64,000 nt of DNA from Plasmopara viticola (Eukaryota > Oomycota > Peronosporomycetes > Peronosporales > Peronosporaceae): the NCBI GenBank assembly GCA_001695595.3, contig MBPM02000065.1, positions 434,001 through 498,000 on the forward strand, written 5' to 3'. The notes under the pieces were generated by a model. That model made no database searches and was not told the origin of the DNA. It was given only the letters and a program-made list of their open reading frames with translations. Below, piece after piece: positions 1 through 12,400 of this stretch; position 1 is the first letter of the stretch, and each line of letters opens with the position of its first letter. A program made the position numbers and the translations under genes.

Positions 1-2211
1 CAATGTTTATCTTTAATTCTATACGCTGACCAACTCGTATTATGGTACGTGCAAATATTACTTCTACTCCTAAAATGACTTACCGAAGCTTCGCTCGGAG
101 TGAAGCGGGTGGCTTTGACCTTTAAGGTTCATGGCGCTCTAGCTACGCCATACTCAAAATTAGGTCTACCGAGATGCTAAGATAGCGTTCCCGATGTGGA
201 TAGCATAAGTCCACAGAAAACCTAAGCGCTACCAAATACAGCTAGCAAAGCTACACAAGCGGGTAGACTTGATCGTAAGACACAGTGGGTTACACAGATC
301 TACAAGTGGGCGATAAAGGACCACCAAGAGCGTCATACCCGACATCCATTTTCGGTGCCAAAAGAAGTCCGACGTTATCGAAACCGAAAATCTTCACCTG
401 TTGACCTCCTGTTCTTCCCTGAGGCTCGTTAGAGTATACTTTTTCCCCAGCAGGTCGCCCGGCATCTTCTGCTTCCTCGTTGGCCGTGAGAAATCTGCTC
501 ACTAAGCTTTGGCGCTTAAACGAGATTACTTCAGCTGCAAACGGTGAGTATCTCGTATGTAACATCAACGAATGACAATATGCTGGCACGCAGCTCGGCC
601 GTCTACCTTTTCCTCACTGAGATCCATGGAGTTTAGACCGCGCCATGAATCTAGGCTGTGTGAGCCTCCCACTACTAAAGTCAAACTCGACATTGAGTGT
701 GAATTTGTTGTGTATGTACACGCAACACGTCCGTCCAGGCCGACCCCGTGCCTAGTCCGACCATAAAGGCGATGACTCTCACCTTGATTTCTAGCCATCT
801 CAGCTAGTACAGCTCGTAGCTTCTGGACAAACTTCATCGAATCGTTCTTACACTGGCGAGGCGCAAGGAAATGTGAATGTATACAGTGCGCATAGTTCGG
901 TGGCAAAAAAAGAATTTTGCCAGCTGATGCTTCAGGTGAGAAACACCACCTCAACTGAGAAATTGTTATTAGCGTCTTCCCCACCGAGCTCCTTATTGCT
1001 TTGTCCGCAACAACGCGGACACCATAATCAATTTGGCTTCTTTGACTTACAACCGAAAAATGAAGCTTTTCCTCTCAATGGTCTTCACGACCACCGTGAG
1101 CGACTTTGAATTGGGTGGGGCAGCAAGAAGTCCGTCAACCTCTTTCAGAAAAGCTTCCGCAAAGCGTTTTTAAAGCTAGAGAACATCTTCAGACGCGCAC
1201 TGACCGCACCAGGTCCTTGTGCAAACAAATACTGCATCCTGAAAAAAAATAATCCTGTTAGATTTTGTTTGCCTGTCTTGCATGGCCAAGGGCTTATGAG
1301 CATACTGCTTCATCCAACCTGTCCGTAAAGTTGAATTCCATGTGAGTTATCGACGTCCGTCAATCTTCGCGCACCTGCACTTGTCGCCGCTGGTTGTGTG
1401 AAGAGGCCTGGAAAAGAGTGGACCGTTCTCAGCCTGTTGCGGCCCAGAAGCTGTGTAAACGATTGACGTCAAAGTAAAGCGCCGCTCGACGCTTAAAACG
1501 TTGTGCGTATCCGGTCGACGCACGCGATTAAACAATCCTTGTCTTGTGGTTGCCGGTTGCTGCACTTCTCGAGCCATAGTGCCTCAGGCCAAGACCTATG
1601 TCGCGGAAGGGGCTGGAGGACCTGGTGCTTACCAGTGGTGTTAAAAGAAGACGTTACCCAAGACGCAAGCACGACAAAACGCCGCTAAATTGTCCAAAGT
1701 AAGGACAAATATCGCGATATGTGGTAGGAGCAGCAATTTCTGCATTTTCAGCATATAGGTCTTCTCCTCAAATCTTAACTTTCCTTGCATTATGTGCATG
1801 TCGCTGAGAGGGTGTAGCTCGTGCATTCGTGCATGAAGGAGTGCCTCGCGTCAAAAGAAGAAGAGTATAGGATCGTTAAGCGATACAAACTTGCCAAATG
1901 AACACGAGTCTGTCTGCGTGATAGGCCACAATTAGACTGAACGTAGATTGCAATTGTCTGTGACGTGAGAAAGGATAAGTCATTTAAGTTCAAGGTACTT
2001 GGACTTAGCGGCCATGCTCACGCTCAATTTCGGGATGTACCCCATTGTGTCGATGGGATACGAGAGGAATGGTACGAGAAAAAGGGGAAATGAATGAGTA
2101 CGATGCTGTAGCTGAGAAAATTGAGAGTGAGTGTTTCCTAAAGGTGTATCAAATCTCCAAACTTTTTAATTGCAAACAACGCCACGTAACTCGTGGTAGG
2201 GCTTTGTAAAG
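1..2211. other. Left intergenic stretch, no gene recognised
   Basis: I read all six frames here. The longest open stretches are 139 codons (565-984, minus) and 99 codons (290-589, minus). Neither shows a domain, a membrane pattern or convincing splice-linked continuation. A short frame at 1060-1173 (plus, 37 residues) starts with a hydrophobic stretch resembling a signal peptide, but this alone is weak. The minus frames between 290 and 984 could be remnants of a transposable element, but no diagnostic motif is visible. Confidence 0.5.
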
Positions 2212-3288
2212 CTACACATCACTGGCCAATTCCCAAACAGCGGCCTGAATCGACTTGCTAAATTGACACAATATTAAAAATTCGTCTCGCCTCTCCCCGT
2301 CCAATTTGCGAACCTCCTCCTCACCTTCAGCAATCTCAGCCCCAAGACGAGTAACCTCTGCAAAAGCGTCCTTCTTTAAACTCATAAGTTCCTCCATGTT
2401 GCGCTTGTTCTTTTGTATATCCTCCAACTTGAAAAGGATACTCGATTCTAGTGCCGCACACTTGCGGTGGATAGCTGTTTGAGCAGTTGGAACATCGGCG
2501 GTGCACGTCCCAAGAAAAGCTTTCATCTCGTCAGGATCGGACTTTAGGTAAGCAACAACGTTAGCCACTACTCCGTCTCTAGACTTTTCGGCCTTAACCT
2601 TGCCCTTGCGGAGCTTTTGCTTCATGGAGAGGGCTTTTTGCATCTCCTGCATATCAATCGGTTTAATACCAGACAGCTCTCTAATTTTCTTCTTAATACG
2701 GTCAACCTCTTGGTCAATCTCAAAAATTTTTGCGCTAAGAACGTTATACTCGCCAATCATGGAGCGCAATATGGGATCTTCGTCGTCGCCCATCACTTTT
2801 TCCATCAGCTCATCAACGTCAAGCACTTGATTTTGTCGGACGGCAGTGGCTGATGCCAGCCACGTGTTTTCAGTTTTTACTCGAAATTCTTGTTTAATAA
2901 GTGGCTGAGGTGGTCTGATGGACACGCCGCCTGAGCTCGAATCACTTCCGTCATCAAGTGTCAAATCGACAATTGATGTATTGTTTACGCGTGAAAAGGA
3001 ATTCGCTTCGGTTTTCGAGAGTTGGTTTTGCGCTTGCAACGGTAAGAGCCCATCAATGCTTAAATTCCCTAATGCCGCCACGGTTGCGATCGTGGATGCA
3101 ATAGCGACGCCTTTTGCTGGATCAATATGTATTGCTGCCGTACTGCTATTTTCTTCTTCTCTCTCTCTCGCACTACTACCAGCACTTTTTGTCGTAGGCT
3201 CTGCAGTAGCAGCTCTGTCTTGCAAGTCACCTTTGCTTTTTTTAACCATCTCTACAAACATCAAGTTCCAAGTGGCGAACGGAAACAT
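2212..3288 (-). CDS. Coiled-coil protein with SUMO-interaction-like motif
   Basis: An uninterrupted frame of 358 residues. Residues 106-110 read IVDLT, followed by acidic and serine residues (LDDGSDSSS), which is the usual form of a SUMO-interaction motif. Residues about 180-345 are rich in Lys, Glu and Leu with heptad spacing and are expected to form a coiled coil. The N-terminal third is low-complexity (Ala, Thr, Ser). I do not recognise the family. The SUMO link is inferred from the motif only; a nuclear role would fit. The start is uncertain: in-frame ATGs lie at 3288, 3261 and 3249, and the sequence just before the last one resembles an intron acceptor, so the first residues may come from another exon. 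It lies 71 bp downstream of the zinc-finger gene on the same strand. Confidence 0.75.
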   Translation of the reverse strand: MFPFATWNLMFVEMVKKSKGDLQDRAATAEPTTKSAGSSAREREEENSSTAAIHIDPAKGVAIASTIATVAALGNLSIDGLLPLQAQNQLSKTEANSFSRVNNTSIVDLTLDDGSDSSSGGVSIRPPQPLIKQEFRVKTENTWLASATAVRQNQVLDVDELMEKVMGDDEDPILRSMIGEYNVLSAKIFEIDQEVDRIKKKIRELSGIKPIDMQEMQKALSMKQKLRKGKVKAEKSRDGVVANVVAYLKSDPDEMKAFLGTCTADVPTAQTAIHRKCAALESSILFKLEDIQKNKRNMEELMSLKKDAFAEVTRLGAEIAEGEEEVRKLDGERRDEFLILCQFSKSIQAAVWELASDV

Positions 3289-3359
3289 CTTCGGCGACGA
3301 GCCTGTGGATATAGACCAATAAACGCTTCAAACACTTCGGCTGTGACTCGGTTTCAGCC

Positions 3360-3868
3360 CTAGTTATTTGTACCTTCGACACAAAAGAAAAAGTGCATCT
3401 CCTGTTGACGATGCTTGGCCGCACAGCAGCTTTCGCATTGGTACATGTTGCAATTCAAACAATAAAACTCTTGTGTGTTTTGACCACACTCTTGGCATGC
3501 TGCAATGCAGCATTAACACTAGTGTCAGTTCATATTTACCACAGCCTGTCAACCTGTTGTCAACGCACCGCTAATCCACTGAAGACATTCCTGATGAGGC
3601 CTTCCATCACTCTTACTCTCTTCGTGTTTCAGCGCCAGTTCTGCCAGTCGATGGTGAATTACCAGTTCGCACTGCCTGCAGAAGCGCTGGACGCAGCGCT
3701 GACATTCGTAATCAGCAATGACACTACGACATTGATCACAATGGTGCCGCTGCAACTCTAGAGGCAAAAGAAAAATTAGTGTTTGATTGTACGATTGGAT
3801 GGGAGTTACAAGGACGCACGCGCAGGCTCGAGCACGGAAGCAAAGCTTGGGTTTTCTTGGTCCTCCAT
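3360..3868 (-). CDS. Small protein with two B-box-like zinc fingers (3 exons)
   Basis: Hand-spliced model on the minus strand: exons 3868-3820, 3757-3569 and 3499-3360, introns of 62 and 69 nt, both with GTGCGT donors and clean AG acceptors. The reading phase is kept across both junctions and gives 125 residues. Exon 2 encodes CDQC followed by CQRC, CRQC and HH; exon 3 encodes CQEC, CLNC, CESCC and H..H. This is two successive C-x2-C / C-x2-C / C-x2-C / H-type modules, as in B-box zinc fingers. There is no RING domain, so this is not a standard TRIM or RING ligase. The likely role is as a small zinc-dependent interaction module, but partner and function are unknown. The start ATG at 3868 lies 101 bp from the divergent start of the membrane protein gene. 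Confidence 0.7.
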
Positions 3869-3969
3869 TGACTAATTTTTCCTTTCAATAATTTTAGCCT
3901 TTTTAATGAGGGCGTGGATTGGACATTATTTCATACACACGTTTCTGGTCAATTTGCTTCAACAAGGTG

Positions 3970-5198
3970 ATGGAAATCTCGCTGGCAAAGGCCGAAGTGC
4001 TGTGGGTGGCCAAGCCGTCAGAGGATCTGTCGAGGGCACCAGAAAACACTTCTTTGATAGTGATCGCGCCGCGAGCTGACGAGCAAAATCAAGGAGCGTC
4101 GCTTCCGTGTAATATCTCGATCGCGGCGGAGGAGCTAGTGACGAAAAGTATGACATCGCTGCTGGACGAGCACGTGACTTTCAAATTGCTCGATGACAAG
4201 GAGGTGGCTGGAATCCATGCGATCAAGCTGCGCGATTGCATACCCCTTTTGACTGAGGGCTTTATTAATTGGACGCAGCCAGTGCTGCACAAAGGCGTCA
4301 GTACAGAGAGGCATTGCTTGGGGTGCTGGTGGCAACTACTAAGACTTCGTATTGTTTAATGGTGGCATTAGGTATCGTGGAATGTGAAAATTTGCATTAG
4401 TGTGAGCACAGATCGGCGTCCGCGGGCGTTGATCGCTAACGCGGTTGCATTTAGGAATAGAGCTAGCAGTGTCGCGCACCAGGTAAGTTGGGTTTAAGCA
4501 GCATGTGTGTTAGGTAACTTACTCACGTGAAAATTTTGGACTTTAATGTTTGCTGATACTAGTTGTTGCTACATAAGAATGAGGCTGTTATTACCCTGCT
4601 GCCAATAGTTGCAGGCTGCCTCGTTGGCGTCGTGGGGACGTCTCCAGTCTGGTTACCGCTGACGCTGCTGATCGTTGTAATGGGATTTCCCGTTTGGATA
4701 GCAGTCGGTGTCGGAACCGTAATCGCCACTGCATTTTCGGCTCTCTCGGCGATCGTGACTGTGAAGTTGGCTCGCTCGGAACGGGTAAAGGGTGCATGCC
4801 AGCAATTTTTCACTAGTCAGCAGGGCCAGTTGCTACTATTTGAGGGTATGCCCTGCGAAGAAGTATTGTCACCTTCTGCCTTATTAGCTCGTGCAAGAAC
4901 TTTTGTTTTAGAAACTCCATCGCGTAAGCTGGTGGCCAGTCTTGCAATTGATATGGTAGGAAACGCAACGTTTGTGGTACCAGTTTTGGGCGAGCTGGCG
5001 GACGTGTTTTGGGCGCCAGTGTCGTCGCGGATGGTGGACGCACTATACAAGGATTCTTCACCTCGATTCAAGTACGTGGCGTACTTAGAGGAGCTGCTGC
5101 CCTTTACCGACATAATTCCAACGGCGACGTTGGCTTGGTATGTAAACTTATTGCTGAGAGTTGTCGATGAAGATATTACTAAGATTTATAAATGGTAA
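3970..5198 (+). CDS. Multi-pass membrane protein, unknown family (one frame break)
   Basis: Model: exon 1 3970-4348, intron 4349-4400 (52 nt), exon 2 4401-4482, intron 4483-4562 (80 nt, GTAAGT donor), exon 3 4563-5198. The frame from the ATG at 3970 stays coding-like to about 4270 and then appears to continue one frame over, in a stretch with a strong helical pattern (REALLGVLVATTKTS). One extra T in the TT of positions about 4268-4270 would join them; the joined product would be about 365 residues. Exon 3 begins with a loop and then two adjacent hydrophobic helices (4600-4780). Its C-terminal part contains ELADVFWAPVSS and LLPFTDIIPTATLAW, a pattern I associate with widely conserved uncharacterised membrane proteins. 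No enzymatic motif is visible. The break may be an assembly error or an intron I did not find. Confidence 0.6.
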
Positions 5199-5391
5199 TC
5201 AGGATTAAGGAAAACATGAACCTTCCTCAGCTGAAAAAATTGTTTAAGCTGACCAAGCGTAGTTAAAATGTAGTGTCTTTTACATGCAAAATTGGATGCT
5301 ACGTATTTTATTATATTTAAAGCGTTGGACCGTCAAGCACCGTGTGGTCGACTCACATTTAAAAAAACTCTCGAAACTTGTGATGACATAG

Positions 5392-5760
5392 TTACGAAGG
5401 ATCAATCGGTGGATGTATAGTTGTGCAAGCGTGGACACGGGTGAGCACGGCGTAAGCAAATCCGTCTGGGACAACAGTATCATAAACGGCTAAGTTGCCC
5501 TCTAAGGTTGCGAAATCGTCGGAATTACGAATTAAAGCCTAATTGGAGTATTTGCAGCGTTTTCGCGATTGTTTTCGATTAGGTAGAGAGGCATGAGCTC
5601 CTCGAAGATAAAATAACGTACTAAGGCAATGCAATAAAGTGAGAGACTTGAAATGAAGAGGAAGAAATCGTAACGCTGGAGTCTGCTGTAACAATGACTT
5701 GACTGGCAACTGTGGCGAAGTGACAGCAACAGTAGTGCGATTTTCCAACTTCATGATCTG
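5392..5760 (-). CDS. Possible small gene, last exons only
   Basis: On the minus strand, 5538-5392 is an open exon of 48 residues plus stop whose composition looks coding (it includes DDFATLEGNLAVYD and HPPIDPS). It is preceded by a convincing intron, 5621-5539 (83 nt, GTACGT donor, CTAATC branch, TTAG acceptor). The exon to the right of that intron, ending at 5622, is open in all three frames over a short distance, so the upstream part and the start codon could not be settled. The in-phase choice gives a hydrophobic segment (DFFLFISSLSLYCIAL) before the acidic tail, as in a small membrane protein. Function unknown; it may be spurious. Confidence 0.3.
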
Positions 5761-6465
5761 TGATTCTTTTTTTACCTTTAAACGCTTTTATTTTTAAGCA
5801 AAACTAGAAGAATAAAGCGCTAGCACATTTACCTCTGCAAGACATCATGTTGGTCGCAAATTGATAATTTCTAATTGAAAAAAAGACATCTATGAGGTTG
5901 TTCATGGCTGTAAATTTATAATTGATAATAGCGGACCCAATGGCGTTTACTTAGCTTCAGCTTAACATTGCGATTTAATTTCTGGTGCCCAAATTAGACA
6001 GGAAAATTCGGCCCGGGTGTGTGTGTGGATATATACTTATCAAACTGTTTTTGCAAATTCGACTGATATTTCTTAATATCAGATATCAACGCATTCCCTG
6101 AATCAGACAAAATGCAGAATGAGACTGAAGTTGCTTTTAAGCGACCATGATGCTTGGGGACGGTGCTCTTTTGCGCTGTTTGTGCGAGCCAAGTATTGTT
6201 AGGAGAAAGGCACCTGGTAGCAACCAGTATTCCGAATACAAAAGGCGGAGATTGTACACTTTTATGTTGTTCGGAACCTAATGTCATTTATGGTGATTAA
6301 GTTCCCGCTAGAATGAAAAGCAACGGCTATACGTAACGGGCCGAGCGGAATACTTATTAAACTTGTACTATATTGTATTGTTAATTTGATACAGCACATT
6401 TTTCTTAAAAACCTTACCTTTTTATTCCCAAGCTAGAACGTCCCTCAACGAACCCAGTTGACAAA
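5761..6465. other. Intergenic region upstream of the giant gene
   Basis: AT-rich, with no supported gene. A minus-strand frame of 97 codons at 5994-6287 starts with ATG but shows no domain and no linked exon. This stretch presumably contains the promoter of the giant gene that starts at 6466; I see no recognisable core element that I would defend. Confidence 0.4.
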
Positions 6466-9400
6466 ATGCTTTCGAGGTGCTGTGTACTCTTCTTCTTCTC
6501 GTTGTTACTTATAGAACAACAATCGATTATTAATGCTGCTGACGAAAGTGTTACTGCATCATGGACCAATGTGACAGTGAGTGCAGCACCAATCCTAAAT
6601 CTTGTGGTGACGACGGGGGGTGACCCTTTGCTCTCGGCAGACACCCGGTTTGAGATCCAGCTGAACCCGCAGTTTACTGTCGCTCCGGACGCTAGCGTTG
6701 ATGAAGCTGCTCTGAAAGAAACAATGGACGGCACGTGGAATGTTACAGTGGATTTGAATTCTAATGTATTGACTGTTCAACGTAGCGGAGATGGAACTGA
6801 AGTGCGTTCAGCTACTCAGATACAATTTAATTTAAAGGGTGTCACGAATCCTAGTTATGCTGGTCATGTTAGTGTCGGAAACATTAATATACTTGATAGT
6901 CAAGCACAATCATCTCAATCATTGCAATTGCCGACGATGGTTATTGAGCCCGGAGTTCTTTGGAACGCGCAGCTGACATTTTCAAACCTGCTGAGCGGTC
7001 GTGACGCCTCGATTATCATTCGTTTGACGCTAGGTCACGCTGTTCCAATTGATGGGGCTGTAACAATATATTTTCCTTCGCCCCTGTATGGGTCTTTATC
7101 CGGTGTTTCCCTGTCAAGCGTATATGGATTAGACGGTGACTTGGAGATTATAACGAAAAACAATGCGATTTGGATTAAGCGAAAGGGAAGTTCAGGCACC
7201 GCCAGCACGGAAATGCAGGATGTTGTATTTAAATTGGATGGAATTGTACATCCTTTGCTTGAGGGCCCCTTTGGTCCTTCTATTTTAGTGCAGACACTGG
7301 ATGGAGTTAGTCATATTATTGATCAGACGTATGTGGACACATCGGATATTGTTTTGGCCAAAGCACGTGTGGTGCTAAGCACTTTGAGTCTTCAAGTGGA
7401 TGAAGGTGATGTTGTTGGAGCGCAATATTCAGTTTTTTTGAGTGCACCACCATACGGGGACACCGCTGTAACGCTCTCAGTCGGAGGTGCTGCCACCAGA
7501 GAAAAGTTAGTGCTTGATCCGCTTTTTCTTGTGTTTTCTGCATTAAATTGGTCTTTTCCAGCAAACATTTCTGTCATCGCGGTGAACGACGACGTGGTAA
7601 GCGGAACTTATACCCAAGAAAGTGCCGTGAAGATAAGGCACACGATCATAAATGGCGACAGTGGCAGCACCTTTGTGGCAGATAACGAAGTCGTTGTACA
7701 CATAAGCGAGAACGATTTTCCTGCCGTTCAACTTTCCGACCGCTTTCTTGCAGTTGTTGAAGGAATTCGCAACGATAGCTATCAAGTGTTTTTAACGTCG
7801 CAGCCCAGCAGCGACGTTGTGGTTCATACGATACCTCAAGACTCTTTTATTGAGGCCTTCCCGGATCAATTGGTGTTCACAACTGGTACATGGAACACTC
7901 CAAAAGTCATTCATGTGGTGGCGTCTCTTGCAGCAACGACGGCTCGAGCTACGAGCGCCATAATACATTGGATATCTTCGGATGATTTAAACTACGATGG
8001 CCGCAATGATCAAGTTTTACCGCAAAATAAAGTTCAGGTTTACTACGAGCCGCTTGATATGGAATCATGCGTGGAGCCATGTCGCGCAGGATGGTTCCCA
8101 TTCATCAACATTTCGACGGGAGATTCGCAATGCATTGGCTGTCCACTCGGACATTTCTGCCCCGGAGCTTGCGCGCTGCCAGTAGCATGCCCTAAAGGCA
8201 CTTCATCTGGCGTGCAGTTTGCGCATGAAGTTGATGCATGTCAAACGTGCTCGATAGGAATGTATGCGCCCACTGAAGGATTGTCGACTTGTCTTGTGTG
8301 CCCGGCTGGTGCGTTTTGCAAAGACACAGAAACGATTCCTCAGCCGTGTCCGTCGGGTTTCTATTCGAGTAGTAGCGAGACTCAATGCCACGAATGCGAA
8401 GCAGGAAGCTATAACAATGAGTCATTTCAGTCGACATGCTCAAAATGTCCTGAAGGTTACTACTGCCCAATGGGCTCAATCACCCCAGTGGCATGCGCAC
8501 AAGGGACTTACTCTGTAAACTCTGGCGCTACTCCCTGCGAGAAATGTCCTGCTGGATACGCGTGTTCTAACCCGACAGATGGGCCAATTCCGTGCCCGAG
8601 TGGCTCTTACTCGCTTGTCGACAGCATGGTCTGCACAATATGTCCTAGTGGACATTCGTGTCCATTTACCGATCAAGCACCACAAGTATGTGGTTTGGGA
8701 TACTATAGCGCATTTGGCTCATTATTGTGCAAAGCGTGCCCTCGTGGATTTATTTGTAGTAACTCTACCACGCCGGAGCCTAATGAATGTGCATTGGGCA
8801 CGTACAGTAGCATCGAAAGAGCGGTTACGTGTCATACATGTCCAGCTGGTCACAGTTGTGTCGATGTGAGTCAATCACCAATTCTCTGTCAGCCAGGCAG
8901 CTACAGTTTAGAGGTACGGGGTAGCGTAACGAGCTGATAGTCAGGCCATACTAATGCATGCTTCATGGCGTTTTTTTGATCAGGGTGATTATATATGTCA
9001 CACGTGTCCTGCCGGTAGTTATTGCCCTGACCAGTACAGCACTGCTATAAGTTGTGCTACTGGAATGTACTCGCTCGGCAGTGCCACGGTGTGTACTGCG
9101 TGCGGTCTTGGTGTGGAGTGCTTGATTGACGCGGCTCCAGTAGCGTGCAGTGCAGGTTACTATACGATCAATGCATCGACATCTTGTTTACTGTGCGACG
9201 CTGGGAGTTTTTGTCCGTCAACATCGTTGCCTCCAACTAAATGTTTGCAAGGCACTTATAGTCACAGTGGGGCTGTGGCATGCACAGCATGTCCGTATGG
9301 TTATATTTGCTCGACCTCAGAAGCCCCTGTGGCATGCGCACTTGGTCAAACAAATAATGCGGATCACTCGGCCTGTATTTCCTGTCCTAAGGGCTACGAA

Positions 9401-12400
9401 TGCTCGCCACTAATCCCTTTTACTATAGCGTGTTCGACGGGAAGCTACAGTTTGGATGGAGAAAGTCAGTGCACTCAATGCCCGAAAGGCTATAGCTGTG
9501 CATTAACATCAGAGGCTCCCACTAAATGTGCTGATGGGTCATATGCTGCAGCTGGTTCTATCGAGTGTGTCATTTGTCCAGCTGGTCACTTCTGCTCGCA
9601 ACCAACTACCGATCCGCTTCCGTGTCCTACGTGGCATTATTCCGAGAAAGGCAGCTCGACTTGCATACCGTGCCCGTTAGGAATGGATTGTACAATAGCA
9701 TCTAGTGCTCCAATAGTGTGCGCAAGCGGAACGTACAACTTACGCTCCGCTTCAGCCTGTTTGCCATGCCCGGCCGGGTTCGCTTGTATAAATTCAACGA
9801 CAAGTCCAGCAGCTTGCGAACCCGGTACATTTAGCATTCAAGGACAGGTTGAATGTACGCAGTGCTACGCTGGATATTATTGTCCACAGTCTGCCCAAGC
9901 CGTGCAGCTTCCATGTTTGCTTGGAACATACGCCGAGGCTGGAGCAATTTCGTGTACGACATGCCCTCCTGGAATGCATTGTCCGGTGACAAATCAGGCC
10001 GTAAGGGAAGCGTGCGCGGCAGGAACGTACTCATTAGGGGGTCAAGCACAATGTATATCATGCCCAAGAGGTCACATGTGTCCACACGTTGATGGCAGTA
10101 TGAATGCGGTGTGCGCTCCGGGGTGGTTTTCGTCGGGAAACGCAGTGCAATGCAGAATATGCCCAGCTGGTTATGCTTGCCCAGACCCGTCAACATCTTC
10201 TCCTGTTGCCTGCCCCAATGGCTACTTCAGTTTAGGTGGAGCCAACATATGTACTGCTTGTCCAGCAGGTTATGCGTGTCCAGATCCAACGACAAAGCTG
10301 CTTGTACCATGCGCTAAAGGAACGTTTTCAATTAGTGGTGCAAGCTCTTGTACACCCTGTCCAGCTGGTTTTGCGTGTGCGTTCTCAAACAGTTCGAGCG
10401 TTGAGCTGTGCCAAGCAGGTTACTATTCCACCGCAGGGTTAGGATCGTGTATTGAGTGTCCTCGAGGGTATTATTGCGATACACCCAATGAAATGCCAAA
10501 AAACTGTTCTGTCGGCTACTACAGTCTGCGCGCGTCAACGAGCTGCTTGGCGTGTGATCCTGGCTACGAGTGCCCACGACCTGATCAGCTGCCGCAGCCG
10601 TGCCCTGTTGGGTACTACAGTGAAGGTGCTGTAGCTAATTGCCGCTTATGTTATCCAGGATACAAGTGCAGTCTTGCTTCAACAAACCCGACTCCTGAAA
10701 AAGACGCTTGCCCGATGGGTGGCTACTGCAATCCGCCGACGACATTCTTCCTTTGTCCTGCAGGCACATTTGGGAACGTGGTAGCAGGAGAGGTACATAA
10801 AAAATAGTCGAGAGTCTCCTTCGTTGCTTAAAAAACTTACCTTGCTGTATTGGATGTTGTAGAGCATTGATCACGCTTGCGTTCCTTGCACGGAGGGCTA
10901 TTACTGCGAAATGGGAACGACTCCTTCGACGCTGCAGGCATGTCCCGCAGGTTTTTTTTGCCCAGCAGGTGCCAAGCGCGCGTCTCAAAATCCGTGTCCA
11001 GCTGGAACTTACAACCCGAGGCAAGAACAAAAGAGCTTAGATGTCTGTCAGACTTGCCCACCAGGGTCGTATTGTCCGACTGGAAGCTCCGAGCCGCAGC
11101 CGTGTCCGCAAGGATACTACTGCCTTGAAGGAACTCGATCTGCAAACCAGTATCCATGTCCAGCCGGAATGTTTAGTGGACCGAAAACTGGTCTAACGAT
11201 TGGCTCGCAATGTAACGAATGCCCTGTTGGAAGCTACTGTCCAGAAGCAAGCAGCACCCCGACAAAATGTCCAGCAGGTCGATACAATCCCGAAATAGGA
11301 GCAGCAGAATTGCACGAATGTCTGGACTGCCCGCCTGGTTGGTCATGTCCTCACATGGGCCAAAGTAGCTACGTCGATCGCTGCGCTACGGGCCATTACT
11401 GTCCAGGAAATTCAGTCCTTGCAACGGACCATCCGTGTCCTGCTGGCACCTACACTGAGAGTACTGAGCTCATTCGTATTCAAGACTGTACTATTTGTCC
11501 ACTGCGCCATTCCTGCTTACAAGGCACTGGAAGTGAAACTCAGACCATGTTGGAATGTGGTCCTGGATTCTTCTGTCCAAATGGTACCGCCTATCCCAAT
11601 CAGTTTCCGTGTCTACCAGGCACGTGGAGCTCCAGTACGTCACTTTCAGCTGCAGAGGAGTGCAATATTTGTCCGCCCGGGAATTACTGTCAAGGAGGTA
11701 AATCATTTATTGACGGAAGCTGTGCACCTGGTCATTTCTGTCCGCTTGGAACGTCCTCTAGTACTCAGTTTCAATGCCCAAGTGGAACATACACAGATAA
11801 GACGTGGTTGTTTGAGCCAAGTCAATGTGACGACTGCCCTCCCGGTTATTACTGCCCGGCTGGATCTGCTACGCCAATTCCGTGCAAGGCTGGAAGTTAC
11901 GCATCTGTCAACAATACAAAAAGTGTGGGGCCGGCAGATGCATGGCCAGCATGTATCACGTGCCCTCCTGGCTACTACTGCATTGAGGCATCCTCGACTC
12001 CTAAAAAGTGCGGCAAGGGGAAGTTCTCTACGAGCGGATCAAAAGTGTGCTGGATATGCGAGGCTGGTTTCTTTTGTAACAGTGAGACAACCAGCGCGGC
12101 AAACATGCGGTCGTATGCAATGGGCTGGTCATCGCCTGGAGCCCTCTATGGCACGTGCTACAATGGCACATACTGCCCGATGGGATTGAATAGAGAACCT
12201 GCTCTTGAGACGGATGCCTGTCCACCGGGTTACTACTGCCCAACTGCTACCCCGTCACCGATCATTTGTCCCGCTGGTACCTATAGCAACTTCACCGGCC
12301 AAGACAGTGTCAGTGATTGCTTGCCGACACCCGCGGGCTTCTTTAGTCTTGCAGGTGCACTGGAGCCGACGGGTATGTGCTCTCCTGGTTTTTACTGCCC

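Noticed and set aside
290..984. Two minus-strand frames (99 and 139 codons) as a retrotransposon remnant
   Set aside because: No reverse transcriptase, integrase or zinc-knuckle motif and no repeats at the ends could be seen.
1060..1173. 37-residue frame with a signal-peptide-like start, as a small secreted effector
   Set aside because: Only a hydrophobic start is visible; no RXLR, EER or Cys pattern and no splice continuation. Too weak to annotate.
5994..6287. Minus-strand 97-codon frame upstream of the giant gene
   Set aside because: No domain, no biased composition and no convincing exon link; it overlaps the expected promoter region.
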